In this document: positions 32,121-39,283 of the stretch, one piece after another
Layout: each line of letters begins with the position of its first letter
Position numbering within the stretch: the first letter of the stretch is position 1
From: DASPWV01 sp046727855
GTDB taxonomy: Bacteria > Acidobacteriota > Vicinamibacteria > Vicinamibacterales > UBA2999
Length of the DNA stretch: 45,981 nucleotides
Reading direction: 5' to 3'
Assembly: GCA_046727855.1 (NCBI GenBank)
Contig: JBKPDL010000158.1
Span: 1 to 45,981 of the forward strand
Translations under genes and position numbers: made by a program
Notes under the pieces: model-generated
Told to the model about the DNA's origin: nothing
Database searches by the model: none
The model's input: only the letters and a program-made list of their open reading frames with translations

Positions 32121-33296
32121 CTACCTGCGCAGCAAGTCCAGATACTTCAGCGCCCCTCCGGTATTGAACAGCACCACCGTTTCCTCGCGTTGAATTTTCC
32201 CTTCCGCCACGAGCCTTCTGATCGCGCTCAGCGCGGCGCCGCCTTCGGGGGCGGCGGAGATCCCCTCGTGCTTTCCGATCTCGATCATGTCGTCGATCAT
32301 CTCCGAATCGGGGACGGCGATAGCCGTGCCGCCACTTTCCCGGATCGCCCGAAGGATCAGGAAGTCGCCAATCGCGCGCGGCACGCGCAGGCCGTCGGCC
32401 GCAGTGTGGGCGTCGGCCCACGGCGCGGCACGTGCCGCCCCGCTCTCGAACGCGCGAACGATCGGCGCACAACCGGTTGACTGCACCGACACCATCTTGG
32501 GACGATGCCCGGGCTCGATCCATCCGATCGCCTCGAGCTCGTCGAACGCCTTCCACATCCCGACCAGTCCGGTCCCGCCGCCCGTTGGATAGATGATCCA
32601 ATCGGGCAGGCGCCATTCGAACTGCTCGGCAAGCTCGTATCCCATTGTTTTCTTTCCTTCGACGCGATACGGCTCCTTCAGTGTAGACACGTCATACCAA
32701 CCAAGCGACTTGCCCTGTTCGGCCGCCATCCGTCCGGCGTCGGTAATCAGTCCGTCGACGAGCGTCACGTCGGCGCCGTACAGCCGGCACTCATCGATGA
32801 AGGGCAACTTCGCATCGCGAGGGATGAACACCTTGCACGCGAGGCCCGCCGCCGCCGAGTACGCCGCAGCGGCGTTGCCGGCGTTGCCGGCAGTAGGCAG
32901 CGCAATGGTCTCCGCGCCAAGCGCCTTCGCGCGGGTGATCGCCGTCGACTGACCGCGCGCCTTGAACGAGTTAGTGGGATTGAGCGATTCGTCCTTGATG
33001 TAAAGGCGATGCAGTCCAAGCGCCTGTCCCAGGCGCTTCGCCCACGGCAGCGGCGTGAACCCTTCACCAAGCGTGATCGGCTTATCCCCCGGGAGAAGCG
33101 GCATCATCTCGCGATAGCGCCACATGTTCGCTTCGCGGCCAAGCAGCGACTCGCGCCGCCACGCGCGCGCCGCGTTCAGATCGTAGCGGGCCAAAAGCGG
33201 CAGCTCACACGAAGGACAGAGGAAGTGACGTTCGCGAGGGTCAAATGGGCCGGCGCCACATTCTGAGGCGCACTCAAGGTGGGTGAAGAAGGTCAC
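32121..33296 (-). CDS. thrC: Threonine synthase with N-terminal zinc-ribbon-like motif
   Basis: PLP enzyme converting O-phosphohomoserine to threonine; 391 aa. Four N-terminal Cys (9, 13, 27, 30) suggest a small zinc ribbon, common in archaeal-type threonine synthases. The PLP lysine is Lys112 in NPTNSFKARG. The phosphate loop is PTAGNAGNAAAAY and the PLP-ring region is YPTGGGTGLVGMWKA. The ATG lies downstream of frr, beyond a 192-base gap filled by a word array. It ends 14 bases from pfkA, with the sequence AGATCTCCAGATTCA between them. Confidence 0.93.
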   Translation of the reverse strand: MTFFTHLECASECGAGPFDPRERHFLCPSCELPLLARYDLNAARAWRRESLLGREANMWRYREMMPLLPGDKPITLGEGFTPLPWAKRLGQALGLHRLYIKDESLNPTNSFKARGQSTAITRAKALGAETIALPTAGNAGNAAAAYSAAAGLACKVFIPRDAKLPFIDECRLYGADVTLVDGLITDAGRMAAEQGKSLGWYDVSTLKEPYRVEGKKTMGYELAEQFEWRLPDWIIYPTGGGTGLVGMWKAFDELEAIGWIEPGHRPKMVSVQSTGCAPIVRAFESGAARAAPWADAHTAADGLRVPRAIGDFLILRAIRESGGTAIAVPDSEMIDDMIEIGKHEGISAAPEGGAALSAIRRLVAEGKIQREETVVLFNTGGALKYLDLLRR

Positions 33297-33311
33297 TTCG
33301 CTGTGATCTCC

Positions 33312-33476
33312 GAATCTGGAGATTTGGTGAGGTGGAGATTTGGAGAAAATTTGGAGATTTCCAGATTTTCAAATTTCGAGATTTTCAGATTTGCAAAATT
33401 TTCAAATTTGCAACCCCTCCAAATTTGCCATTGCCAAATCTTCTCCAAATCTCTAGATCGCGAGATCTCCAGATTC
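33312..33476 (-). repeat. ATCTGGAG-family word-array palindrome between frr and thrC
   Basis: 165 bases bounded by GAATCTGGAGAT (33312-33323) and ATCTCCAGATTC (33465-33476). The interior is made of TTTGGAGA, AAATTT, TTTCAAATT and CCAAATCT words and is much AT-richer than its surroundings. The distal end lies 12 bases after the frr stop codon. Same family as 4990-5089. Confidence 0.92.
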
Positions 33477-33488
33477 ACGTGTCACGTG

Positions 33489-34058
33489 TCACTTTCCCAA
33501 GAGTTCAGCATCTTTCTTCTGCTGCAGGTCATCAATCGATTTGATGTGCAGATCGGTGATCTTCTGCACCTCTGCAATCGCCCGCTTTTCGTCGTCTTCC
33601 GAAATCTGATGATCCTTTAGCATCTTTTTGAGCTTATCGTTCGCGTCGCGGCGGATGGTGCGGACGTGATTGCGGCCCTCTTCGGTGAGCTTGTGGACGT
33701 GACGCGACAGCTCCTTGCGCCGTTCTTCGGTGAGCGCCGGAATCGGGATGCGGATCACCTTGCCGTCGTTCCCGGGGTTGAGGCCGAGATCCGACGCGCG
33801 GATCGCTTTTTCGATCGTGGCCATCAGCGTGGGATCGAACGGCTGCGCGAGGATCATCGACGGTTCCGGCACCGAGAGCGACGCCACCTGATTGAGCGGC
33901 ATCTTCGATCCGTAGGCGTCGACATGCACGCTGTCGAGCAGTCCGGTAGTCGCACGTCCCGTGCGCACGCCGGCGAGTTCCTTGCGGACGAAGTCGATTT
34001 GCCCATCCATCCGTTTTTTGACTTCGGCAAACAAGCTCTTGATATCAGTGACGTCCAT
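33489..34058 (-). CDS. frr: Ribosome recycling factor
   Basis: 189 aa, normal length. It splits post-termination ribosomes with EF-G. Family blocks visible: ELAGVRTGRATTGLLD, the hinge VPEPSMILAQPFD, IRIPIPALTEERRKEL and VRTIRRDANDKLKK, with a C-terminal helical arm. ATG 34058 is preceded by GGAGACGG. Upstream, a compact hairpin (34076-34095) sits just before this site. Standard neighbour of pyrH and tsf. Confidence 0.96.
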   Translation of the reverse strand: MDVTDIKSLFAEVKKRMDGQIDFVRKELAGVRTGRATTGLLDSVHVDAYGSKMPLNQVASLSVPEPSMILAQPFDPTLMATIEKAIRASDLGLNPGNDGKVIRIPIPALTEERRKELSRHVHKLTEEGRNHVRTIRRDANDKLKKMLKDHQISEDDEKRAIAEVQKITDLHIKSIDDLQQKKDAELLGK

Positions 34059-34075
34059 CGTCCGTCTCCGTTAAC

Positions 34076-34095
34076 GGCCGGCCTGAAGGCCGGCC
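34076..34095 (-). repeat. TTCA-loop hairpin upstream of frr
   Basis: Minus-strand hairpin GGCCGGCC, loop TTCA, GGCCGGCC, preceded by TAGA. It ends 17 bases before the frr ATG, next to the Shine-Dalgarno. A further GGCCGGC copy lies at about 34120. A similar hairpin precedes tsf. Confidence 0.85.
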
Positions 34096-34132
34096 TCTAC
34101 AGGGGATACTTACTGCGGCCTTCCGTGCCGGC

Positions 34133-34861
34133 CTATGCAGTAACAGTCGTCCCAACTTCCCCGTCACCCATCACCACGCGCCGGATATTGCCCGGCACCT
34201 TCAGATTAAAGACCACGATGGGCAGTTTGTTGTCCATGCACAACGAGATCGCGGTGGCATCCATCACCTGGAGCCGCTCCTGCAGCACCTGCAGATATGA
34301 GATGCGCTCGAACCTGACCGCCTGCGGATTTTTTACCGGATCCTCGGTATAGATGCCATCGACCTTCGTCGCCTTCAGAATCACTTCGGCCTTGATCTCC
34401 ATGGCGCGAAGCGCCGCCGCCGTGTCGGTCGTGAAGTACGGATTGCCGGTGCCCGCGGCAAACACGACGACGCGGCCTTTCTCGAGATGACGGATGGCGC
34501 GTCGGCGGATGAATGGTTCGGCGACGGCGCGCATTTCAATGGCCGTGAGCACGCGCGTGGGCACGCCCTGCGCCTCGAGCGCGTCCTGCAGCGCGAGCGC
34601 GTTGATCACCGTGGCCAGCATCCCCATATAGTCGGCGGTCGAGCGGTCCATCCCACGCGCGCTCGCAGCCAGGCCGCGGAAGATGTTGCCGCCTCCGATC
34701 ACGATGGCGGTCTGCACACCGAGCGCCTGGATCTCGAGAATGTCCTGTGCGATACGTGTGGCCACGGCGGGATCGATGCCGTAGGCGTGATCGCCCATCA
34801 GCGCCTCGCCGGAGAGTTTCAGGAGGATGCGTCTGTAAGAAGGTTCGGGGTCGGCGGGCAC
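34133..34861 (-). CDS. pyrH: Uridylate kinase PyrH
   Basis: 242 aa amino-acid-kinase-fold UMP kinase, hexameric and feedback-controlled in relatives. Motifs: RILLKLSGEALMGD (11-24), VIGGGNIFRG (54-63), MGMLATVINALALQDAL and FAAGTGNPYFTTDTAAALRA. The GTG start at 34861 lies 8 bases after a perfect TATAAT, so its mRNA may be leaderless; no Shine-Dalgarno is seen. Lies between tsf and frr as in most bacteria. Confidence 0.96.
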   Translation of the reverse strand: MPADPEPSYRRILLKLSGEALMGDHAYGIDPAVATRIAQDILEIQALGVQTAIVIGGGNIFRGLAASARGMDRSTADYMGMLATVINALALQDALEAQGVPTRVLTAIEMRAVAEPFIRRRAIRHLEKGRVVVFAAGTGNPYFTTDTAAALRAMEIKAEVILKATKVDGIYTEDPVKNPQAVRFERISYLQVLQERLQVMDATAISLCMDNKLPIVVFNLKVPGNIRRVVMGDGEVGTTVTA

Positions 34862-34869
34862 GAAAAGGG

Positions 34870-34875
34870 ATTATA
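34870..34875 (-). promoter_or_regulatory. -10 box of pyrH
   Basis: Perfect TATAAT on the minus strand ending 8 bases before the pyrH GTG, placing the start of transcription at or beside the start codon. The -35 region falls in the edge of the ATCTGGAG array and is poor. Suggests pyrH-frr can be transcribed apart from tsf. Confidence 0.55.
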
Positions 34876-34880
34876 GCCGG

Positions 34881-35015
34881 TGAATTTGGTGAGCTGGAGA
34901 CCTGGAGATTTGGAGTTGACTTGGAGACTTCAAGATCTCCAAATGTAGTGATCTCCAAATTTGGAGAATCACCAAATCAACTCCAAACCGGCATAGCTCC
35001 ACAAGCTCCAGATTC
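34881..35015 (-). repeat. ATCTGGAG-family word array between tsf and pyrH
   Basis: About 135 bases of GGAGATTTGG, CTGGAGACC and the complements ATCTCCAAA and CTCCAGATTC, forming an imperfect palindrome. The array starts just after the tsf stop codon (35017-35019) and ends at the pyrH promoter. Same family as 4990-5089 and 33312-33476. Confidence 0.9.
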
Positions 35016-35016
35016 G

Positions 35017-35616
35017 CTATTCAGCGAGTTCACCTAATTTGAAGCGAACGAAGCGCGACACCGTCACGTTCTCACCTGTCTTCGCCGCAGCGTTTGCGAT
35101 CATCTGCTTGATAGTGATGGCCGGGTCGCGCACCGAAGGCTGATCCATGAGGCACACCTGCGCGTAGTAGCTTTCGAGTTTGCCTTCCACGATCTTGTCC
35201 ACGACGTTCGCAGGTTTGCCCGCCGGCACCTGCGCGCGAAAGATTTCCTTCTCTTTCTCGAGGACGTCGGCGGGGATGTCCTCACGCTTGAGATACCGCG
35301 GATCGGCCGCGGCGATGTGCATCGCCAGCTCTTTCGCAAGGGTCTGGAAATCCTCGGTGCGGGCGACGAAGTCGGTCTCGCAGTTCACCTCTACCAACAC
35401 GCCGACCTTGCCGCCCATATGGATGTAGTGGCCGATCAGCCCGTCCCTGGTGGCGCGGCCTGCACGCTTGGCGGCGGAGGCGAGGCCCTTCTTGCGCAGA
35501 AGCTCTACGGCCTTGTCGAATTCGCCGCCGGCTTCGGTCAGCGCCGTCTTGCAATCCATCATTCCCGCGCCGGTTTTGTCGCGAAGCTGTTTGACCTGAT
35601 CTGCGGTGATAACCAT
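35017..35616 (-). CDS. tsf: Elongation factor Ts
   Basis: 199 aa, the short form of EF-Ts (as in Thermus), lacking the extra C-terminal dimerisation region of E. coli EF-Ts. The UBA-like N-terminus VKQLRDKTGAGMMDCKTAL and the nucleotide-exchange motif TDFVAR (81-86) are present. ATG 35616 has AGGAGC just upstream. Separated from rpsB by a terminator, direct repeats and a hairpin, so read-through is probably limited. Confidence 0.96.
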   Translation of the reverse strand: MVITADQVKQLRDKTGAGMMDCKTALTEAGGEFDKAVELLRKKGLASAAKRAGRATRDGLIGHYIHMGGKVGVLVEVNCETDFVARTEDFQTLAKELAMHIAAADPRYLKREDIPADVLEKEKEIFRAQVPAGKPANVVDKIVEGKLESYYAQVCLMDQPSVRDPAITIKQMIANAAAKTGENVTVSRFVRFKLGELAE

Positions 35617-35626
35617 TGATGCTCCT

Positions 35627-35646
35627 CGCGGACCTAAAGGTCCGCG
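35627..35646 (-). repeat. TTTA-loop hairpin upstream of tsf
   Basis: Minus-strand CGCGGACC, loop TTTA, GGTCCGCG, preceded by GTAG. It ends 10 bases before the tsf ATG, with the last arm touching the Shine-Dalgarno AGGAGC. Same design as the frr hairpin. Confidence 0.85.
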
Positions 35647-35651
35647 CTACC

Positions 35652-35692
35652 TGATGCGTGGGTACCGGCTAACATGATGCGTGGGTAACGGC
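35652..35692 (-). repeat. Two direct repeats TGATGCGTGGGTAMCGGC
   Basis: Two 18-base copies (35652-35669 and 35675-35692) differing at one base, 23 bases apart, between the rpsB terminator and the tsf hairpin. Function unknown; could be a small word array or a protein-binding pair. Confidence 0.7.
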
Positions 35693-35718
35693 GAGCTTAG
35701 GCCCGCCGGCACGTACAT

Positions 35719-35748
35719 AAAAAGCGCCGGCCTACGTTCAGCCGGCGC
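35719..35748 (-). terminator. Rho-independent terminator or attenuator after rpsB
   Basis: Stem GCGCCGGC (35724-35731) and GCCGGCGC (35741-35748), 9-base loop, followed on the minus strand by five T (35723-35719). It lies 25 bases after the rpsB stop, so rpsB and tsf expression can be uncoupled. Confidence 0.8.
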
Positions 35749-35772
35749 CGAGACTTTCGAACTCCGGAACCT

Positions 35773-36606
35773 TTACGGAGTTGCGGGCGTCGGCGTTTCG
35801 CTCGCGCGCTGCGGGCGGCGCAGGTTAGCCGGCCGCACCGTGCGGTTCGCCTCTTCGGCGGCCGCGGCTTCGGCATCGGCTTGTGCCTGTTCGGCGAGCG
35901 CTGATTCGCGCTCGCCCCGGCCATCGAGAATCACGTCGGCCACACGCGCCGCAAACAACCGGATCGATCGCAGCGCATCGTCGTTGCCGGGAATTGCGAA
36001 GTCCACTTCATCGGGATCGCAGTTGGTGTCGACGATGCCGATCACGGGAATCTTCAGCTTGCGCGCTTCGTCGACGGCGATCTTTTCCTTGCGTGTGTCC
36101 ACGACGAAGAGCGCGTCGGGAAGCCGCGACATGTTGCGGATGCCTTCGAGATTCTTCAGCAGCTTGCGCTTTTCTTTTTCCGCGCGCGCGATTTCCTTTT
36201 TCGGCATGAACTCGTAGCGGCCGTCGGTGGCCATCGCTTCGAGGTCGCGCAGCCGCGCGATGCTGCGCTGAATGGTCGTGAAGTTGGTGAGGAGACCGCC
36301 CAGCCAGCGCTCGTTGACGTAATACATGCCCGAGCGCGTCGCTTCTTCCGCGATGACGTCCTGTGCCTGGCGCTTGGTGCCGACAAACAGCACCGTCTTG
36401 CCCTCCGCCGCGAGCTGACGCACGAAATCTTCGGCCGTCTTGAACATCCGGACCGTTTTGCCGAGGTCGAGAATGTAGATGCCGCTGCGCTCCCCGAAGA
36501 TGTAGGGCTTCATCTTTGGATTCCAGCGCTTGGTCTGGTGGCCGAAGTGCACGCCTGCTTGGAGCAGGTCTTTCATCGCGAGCGGGGTCAAATGTCCTCC
36601 ATCCAT
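35773..36606 (-). CDS. rpsB: 30S ribosomal protein S2
   Basis: 277 aa. Family blocks: LLQAGVHFGHQTKRWNPKM, YYVNERWLGGLLTNFTTI, PDALFVVDTRKEKIAV and IPVIGIVDTNCDPDEVDFAIPGNDD. Residues from about 235 form an Ala/Glu-rich, low-complexity tail beyond the conserved core, common in S2 of this and other phyla. The ATG lies 8 bases after the rpsI stop. Cotranscription with rplM-rpsI is likely. Confidence 0.96.
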   Translation of the reverse strand: MDGGHLTPLAMKDLLQAGVHFGHQTKRWNPKMKPYIFGERSGIYILDLGKTVRMFKTAEDFVRQLAAEGKTVLFVGTKRQAQDVIAEEATRSGMYYVNERWLGGLLTNFTTIQRSIARLRDLEAMATDGRYEFMPKKEIARAEKEKRKLLKNLEGIRNMSRLPDALFVVDTRKEKIAVDEARKLKIPVIGIVDTNCDPDEVDFAIPGNDDALRSIRLFAARVADVILDGRGERESALAEQAQADAEAAAAEEANRTVRPANLRRPQRASETPTPATP

Positions 36607-36614
36607 GACGTGCG

Positions 36615-37007
36615 TTAACGTTTACTGAACTGGAAGCGCTTGCGTGCTCCAGCCATCCCGTACTTCTTGCGCTCCTTGGCGCGGGCGTCGCGCGTGAGCA
36701 GTCCTTCTTTCTTCAGACGAGGGCGCAGCTCCGCGTTGAATTCCACGAGCGCGCGCGCGATGCCGAGACGAATCGCGCCGGCCTGGCCGGTGATCCCGCC
36801 GCCGCCGACGGTGCACACCACGTCGAATTTATCGGCCGCTTCGGTGAGTTGCAGCGGCTGACGCACTTGCACGCGCAACGCTTCGGTGGGGAAGTAGTTG
36901 GCGAACTCGCGGTAGTTGACGGTGATGCTGCCCTTGCCCGGTCGGAGGAAAACCCGCGCCGTTGATTCCTTGCGGCGCCCTGTTGCGTAGTACTGAAGTG
37001 CTGCCAA
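36615..37007 (-). CDS. rpsI: 30S ribosomal protein S9
   Basis: 130 aa, standard length, ending in the typical GMAGARKRFQFSKR whose last Arg reaches the P-site tRNA. The N-terminus YYATGRRKESTARVFL and GGGITGQAGAIRLGIARAL are family marks. The start codon is TTG (37007-37005), 3 bases after the rplM stop, with GAGGT inside rplM as ribosome binding site. It is one of the few TTG starts here on a certain gene. Confidence 0.96.
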   Translation of the reverse strand: MAALQYYATGRRKESTARVFLRPGKGSITVNYREFANYFPTEALRVQVRQPLQLTEAADKFDVVCTVGGGGITGQAGAIRLGIARALVEFNAELRPRLKKEGLLTRDARAKERKKYGMAGARKRFQFSKR

Positions 37008-37010
37008 GAT

Positions 37011-37442
37011 TTACGCGACCTCGTATGCGGTTGGTTGCTGCGCCTGATGCGGGTGATCCTTGCCCGCGTACACTTTCAACTTTCGATACATCGCGTCGCC
37101 GAGTTTTGTCTTCGGCAACATGCCGCGCACGGCTTCTTCGACGAGGCGTGTGGGATGCTGCGTGCGTACTTTGCCGGCGCGCTCTTCCTTCAGGCCGCCG
37201 GGATAGCCGCTGTGGCGGCGATAAACCTTTTGTTCTTCCTTGCGGCCGGTGAGCTTCACTTTCGCCGCATTCACGATGACGACGTGGTCGCCCGTGTCGA
37301 GGAACGGGGTATACGTCGCCTTGTGCTTGCCCTGAAGCAGGCGCGCGGCACGGGTCGCAATGCGGCCGAGGACCCGGCCGTCGGCGTCAATGACGTGCCA
37401 GCGGCGAGACACGGTCTTCGGGGTTGCAACGAAACTGCGCAT
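37011..37442 (-). CDS. rplM: 50S ribosomal protein L13
   Basis: 143 aa from ATG 37442, normal for L13. Family blocks: WHVIDADGRVLGRIATRAARLL, GDHVVIVNAAKVKLTG and MLPKTKLGDAMYRKLKVYAG. The frame is open further upstream, but that extension covers the leader and its palindromic repeat and is not coding. A sigma-70 promoter lies about 140 bases upstream. First gene of rplM-rpsI-rpsB. Confidence 0.96.
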   Translation of the reverse strand: MRSFVATPKTVSRRWHVIDADGRVLGRIATRAARLLQGKHKATYTPFLDTGDHVVIVNAAKVKLTGRKEEQKVYRRHSGYPGGLKEERAGKVRTQHPTRLVEEAVRGMLPKTKLGDAMYRKLKVYAGKDHPHQAQQPTAYEVA

Positions 37443-37467
37443 TGTTAGGGATCCTGACGGCGCGACT

Positions 37468-37493
37468 TCCGCCTTCGCCAAAGCTACGGCGGA
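37468..37493. repeat. Palindromic element in the rplM leader
   Basis: TCCGCC (37468-37473) and GGCGGA (37488-37493) enclose TTCGCCAAAGCTAC, giving an imperfect hairpin within the predicted rplM leader, 26 bases before the ATG. Read on the plus strand it spells AFAKATADK, a phrase I know from mis-annotated proteins of several environmental phyla, suggesting a dispersed intergenic repeat. That memory is not checked here. Confidence 0.65.
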
Positions 37494-37588
37494 CAAGCTG
37501 CGCCAGTACAAGGCGTGGTTCAAACCACACCGACTTGGGGGCGAAGTCCGCCCCATTACAGCGCCCGTCTCGATGACGGCAAACCCAA

Positions 37589-37617
37589 ATGATACGACGA
37601 GTTGGAGCCACATGCAA
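37589..37617 (-). promoter_or_regulatory. Sigma-70 promoter of rplM-rpsI-rpsB
   Basis: On the minus strand TTGCAT (37617-37612) and TATCAT (37594-37589) with 17-base spacing. Transcription would begin near 37582, giving a leader of about 140 bases that contains the palindromic element. Confidence 0.6.
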
Positions 37618-37670
37618 GCCTGGTGCTCGGGTGTGGAAGCTGCGCGGGCTGCGGGAAGTGCAGTGAATTA

Positions 37671-37919
37671 CACGGGGTGCATAGCAGTGCGCGAGCGCGC
37701 AGGTGCCATGCGCGAGTGCGCAGGTACAGCAGGTACACAGGTGCCGATGCGCAGGGCACCGGTGCGGTGCACGCAGCGCGTGCTCGCGCGCACCACCCGA
37801 GCACCGTACGCACGTCTGTGCGCACCGCTGGCACTTTTGCACCGCACCTGGCACCTTCGCATCTGTGCACACTTGAGGCACCTGCCGCACCTAACGCACT
37901 TGGCATCTAAGCCACCTAG
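37671..37919. repeat. Long short-word array (AGGTGC / GCACCT) between rplM and pilM
   Basis: About 250 bases. The left part is rich in GTGCGCAGG, CAGGTGCC and CAGGTAC words; the right part has the complements CGCACCTGGCACCTTCG, GGCACCTGCCGCACC and GCACTTGGC. The centre lies near 37790. No reading frame in it looks protein-like. It is the longest array in the window and lies within the 779-base non-coding gap 37443-38221; I see no gene in the rest (37920-38221). Confidence 0.8.
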
Positions 37920-38221
37920 CTCTGCCGCCGATAACTCAGCCGGACGAGTCAGCTCTCCCAAAGCGGTATTGGGTGTTCTGAGATTGCACTAGGGCTCACT
38001 GCAGATTTCGTGAGGCCGATTGCACTTTCGTAGCTCGGCCGCTCACGCTGCGCCAGCTCGTCGATACGAAAAGTGGCATTCCGGGCCAGTTTCGACGAAT
38101 TTGCCACGAACGGACGAGGTGGTATTGAGTTTGCGGAGCCGGCCGTCAGCCCCGGTCCACCAAGTTCGTAACCGCGGGGAGCGGACGTTCGCGACAAGCA
38201 TTCGGAAAGCGAGCGAAGAAG

Positions 38222-39283
38222 GTGCTGTTTAACCGAAACAAAAGCCTTGTCGGGCTCGACATCGGGTCGAACACGGTCAAAGCGATTGAGCTGAAGCCAA
38301 GCGGCAAGACCTATCGCGTCTCCGCGATCGCCGTGCAACCGGTACCGCCCGACAGCATCGTCGATGGCTCGATCATCGACTCGGGCGCGGTCACCGATTC
38401 GCTGGGCCGCATGTTTTCGTCCAAACAGTTCAAGGGGAAAGAGGTCGCCGCGTCGCTCTCCGGCAACTCGGTGATCGTCAGGAAGATCACCCTGCCGGTG
38501 ATGAGCGAGAGCGAACTCTCCGAGTCGATCTACTGGGAGGCCGAGCAGTACATCCCGTTCGACATCCAGGACGTCAATCTCGATTACCAGATCATCAACG
38601 GGGCGCGCGGCGGTGACGGCCAGGGCACGATGGAAGTGCTGCTCGTTGCCGCCAAGAAGGACAAGATCGCGGATTACACGAACGTGATCACGCAGGCGGG
38701 GCGCACGCCGGTGATCGTGGATGTGGACGCGTTCGCGCTGCAGAACGCCTACGAAGCCAACTACGGCTATTCATCGAACGCGGTGGTCGCGCTGCTCAAC
38801 GCCGGCGCGAGCGCGATCAACATCAACATCCTTGCCGGATCGCAGTCGGTCTTCACGCGCGACATCTCGATGGGTGGCAACGCGTTTACCGAAGCGGTTC
38901 AGAAAGAGCTCAGTCTTCCGTTCGAATCGGCCGAAGAACTCAAGAAGGGCGACAGCGTCGACGGCGTGAGCTACGACGACGCGCGCCCAGTGCTGCGCGC
39001 GATGACCGACAACGTGCTGCTCGAAGTGGAGAAGACGTTCGACTTCTTTAAAGCGACGGCGTCGAGCGATCACATCGATCGCATCATGCTGAGCGGCGGC
39101 GCCTCGCGCGTCGAGGGCTTCATGGACAGCCTGCGCGAGCGCTTTGCCACGCAGGTCGAGCTTTTCGATCCATTCCGGCAGGTTTTCTTCGACGTCGACA
39201 AGCTCGGTGTCAGCCCCGACGAGATGGCGCCGCTCGCGGCGGTCGCGGTCGGTCTCTCGCTGCGAAGGGTAGGCGACCGATGA
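38222..39283 (+). CDS. pilM: Type IV pilus assembly protein PilM
   Basis: 353 aa actin-like ATPase-fold protein of the inner-membrane alignment complex; it binds the PilN N-terminus on the cytosolic side. The N-terminal SLVGLDIGSNTVKAIEL is the FtsA/PilM phosphate-1 motif. KKITLPVMSESELSESIYWEAEQYIPF and ISMGGNAFTEAVQKEL are typical of PilM. GTG 38222 with a weak upstream GAAG. First gene of a tightly overlapping pilMNOPQ operon behind a long intergenic array. Confidence 0.94.
   Translation: MLFNRNKSLVGLDIGSNTVKAIELKPSGKTYRVSAIAVQPVPPDSIVDGSIIDSGAVTDSLGRMFSSKQFKGKEVAASLSGNSVIVRKITLPVMSESELSESIYWEAEQYIPFDIQDVNLDYQIINGARGGDGQGTMEVLLVAAKKDKIADYTNVITQAGRTPVIVDVDAFALQNAYEANYGYSSNAVVALLNAGASAININILAGSQSVFTRDISMGGNAFTEAVQKELSLPFESAEELKKGDSVDGVSYDDARPVLRAMTDNVLLEVEKTFDFFKATASSDHIDRIMLSGGASRVEGFMDSLRERFATQVELFDPFRQVFFDVDKLGVSPDEMAPLAAVAVGLSLRRVGDR

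Noticed and set aside
37443..37992. Small genes in the rplM-pilM gap on both strands
   Set aside because: Open frames there are translations of the word array and the palindromic element, with no protein-like composition.
38060..38115. Sigma-54 promoter for the pil operon
   Set aside because: A TGGCAT is present, but no GC element lies at the required spacing; not supportable.
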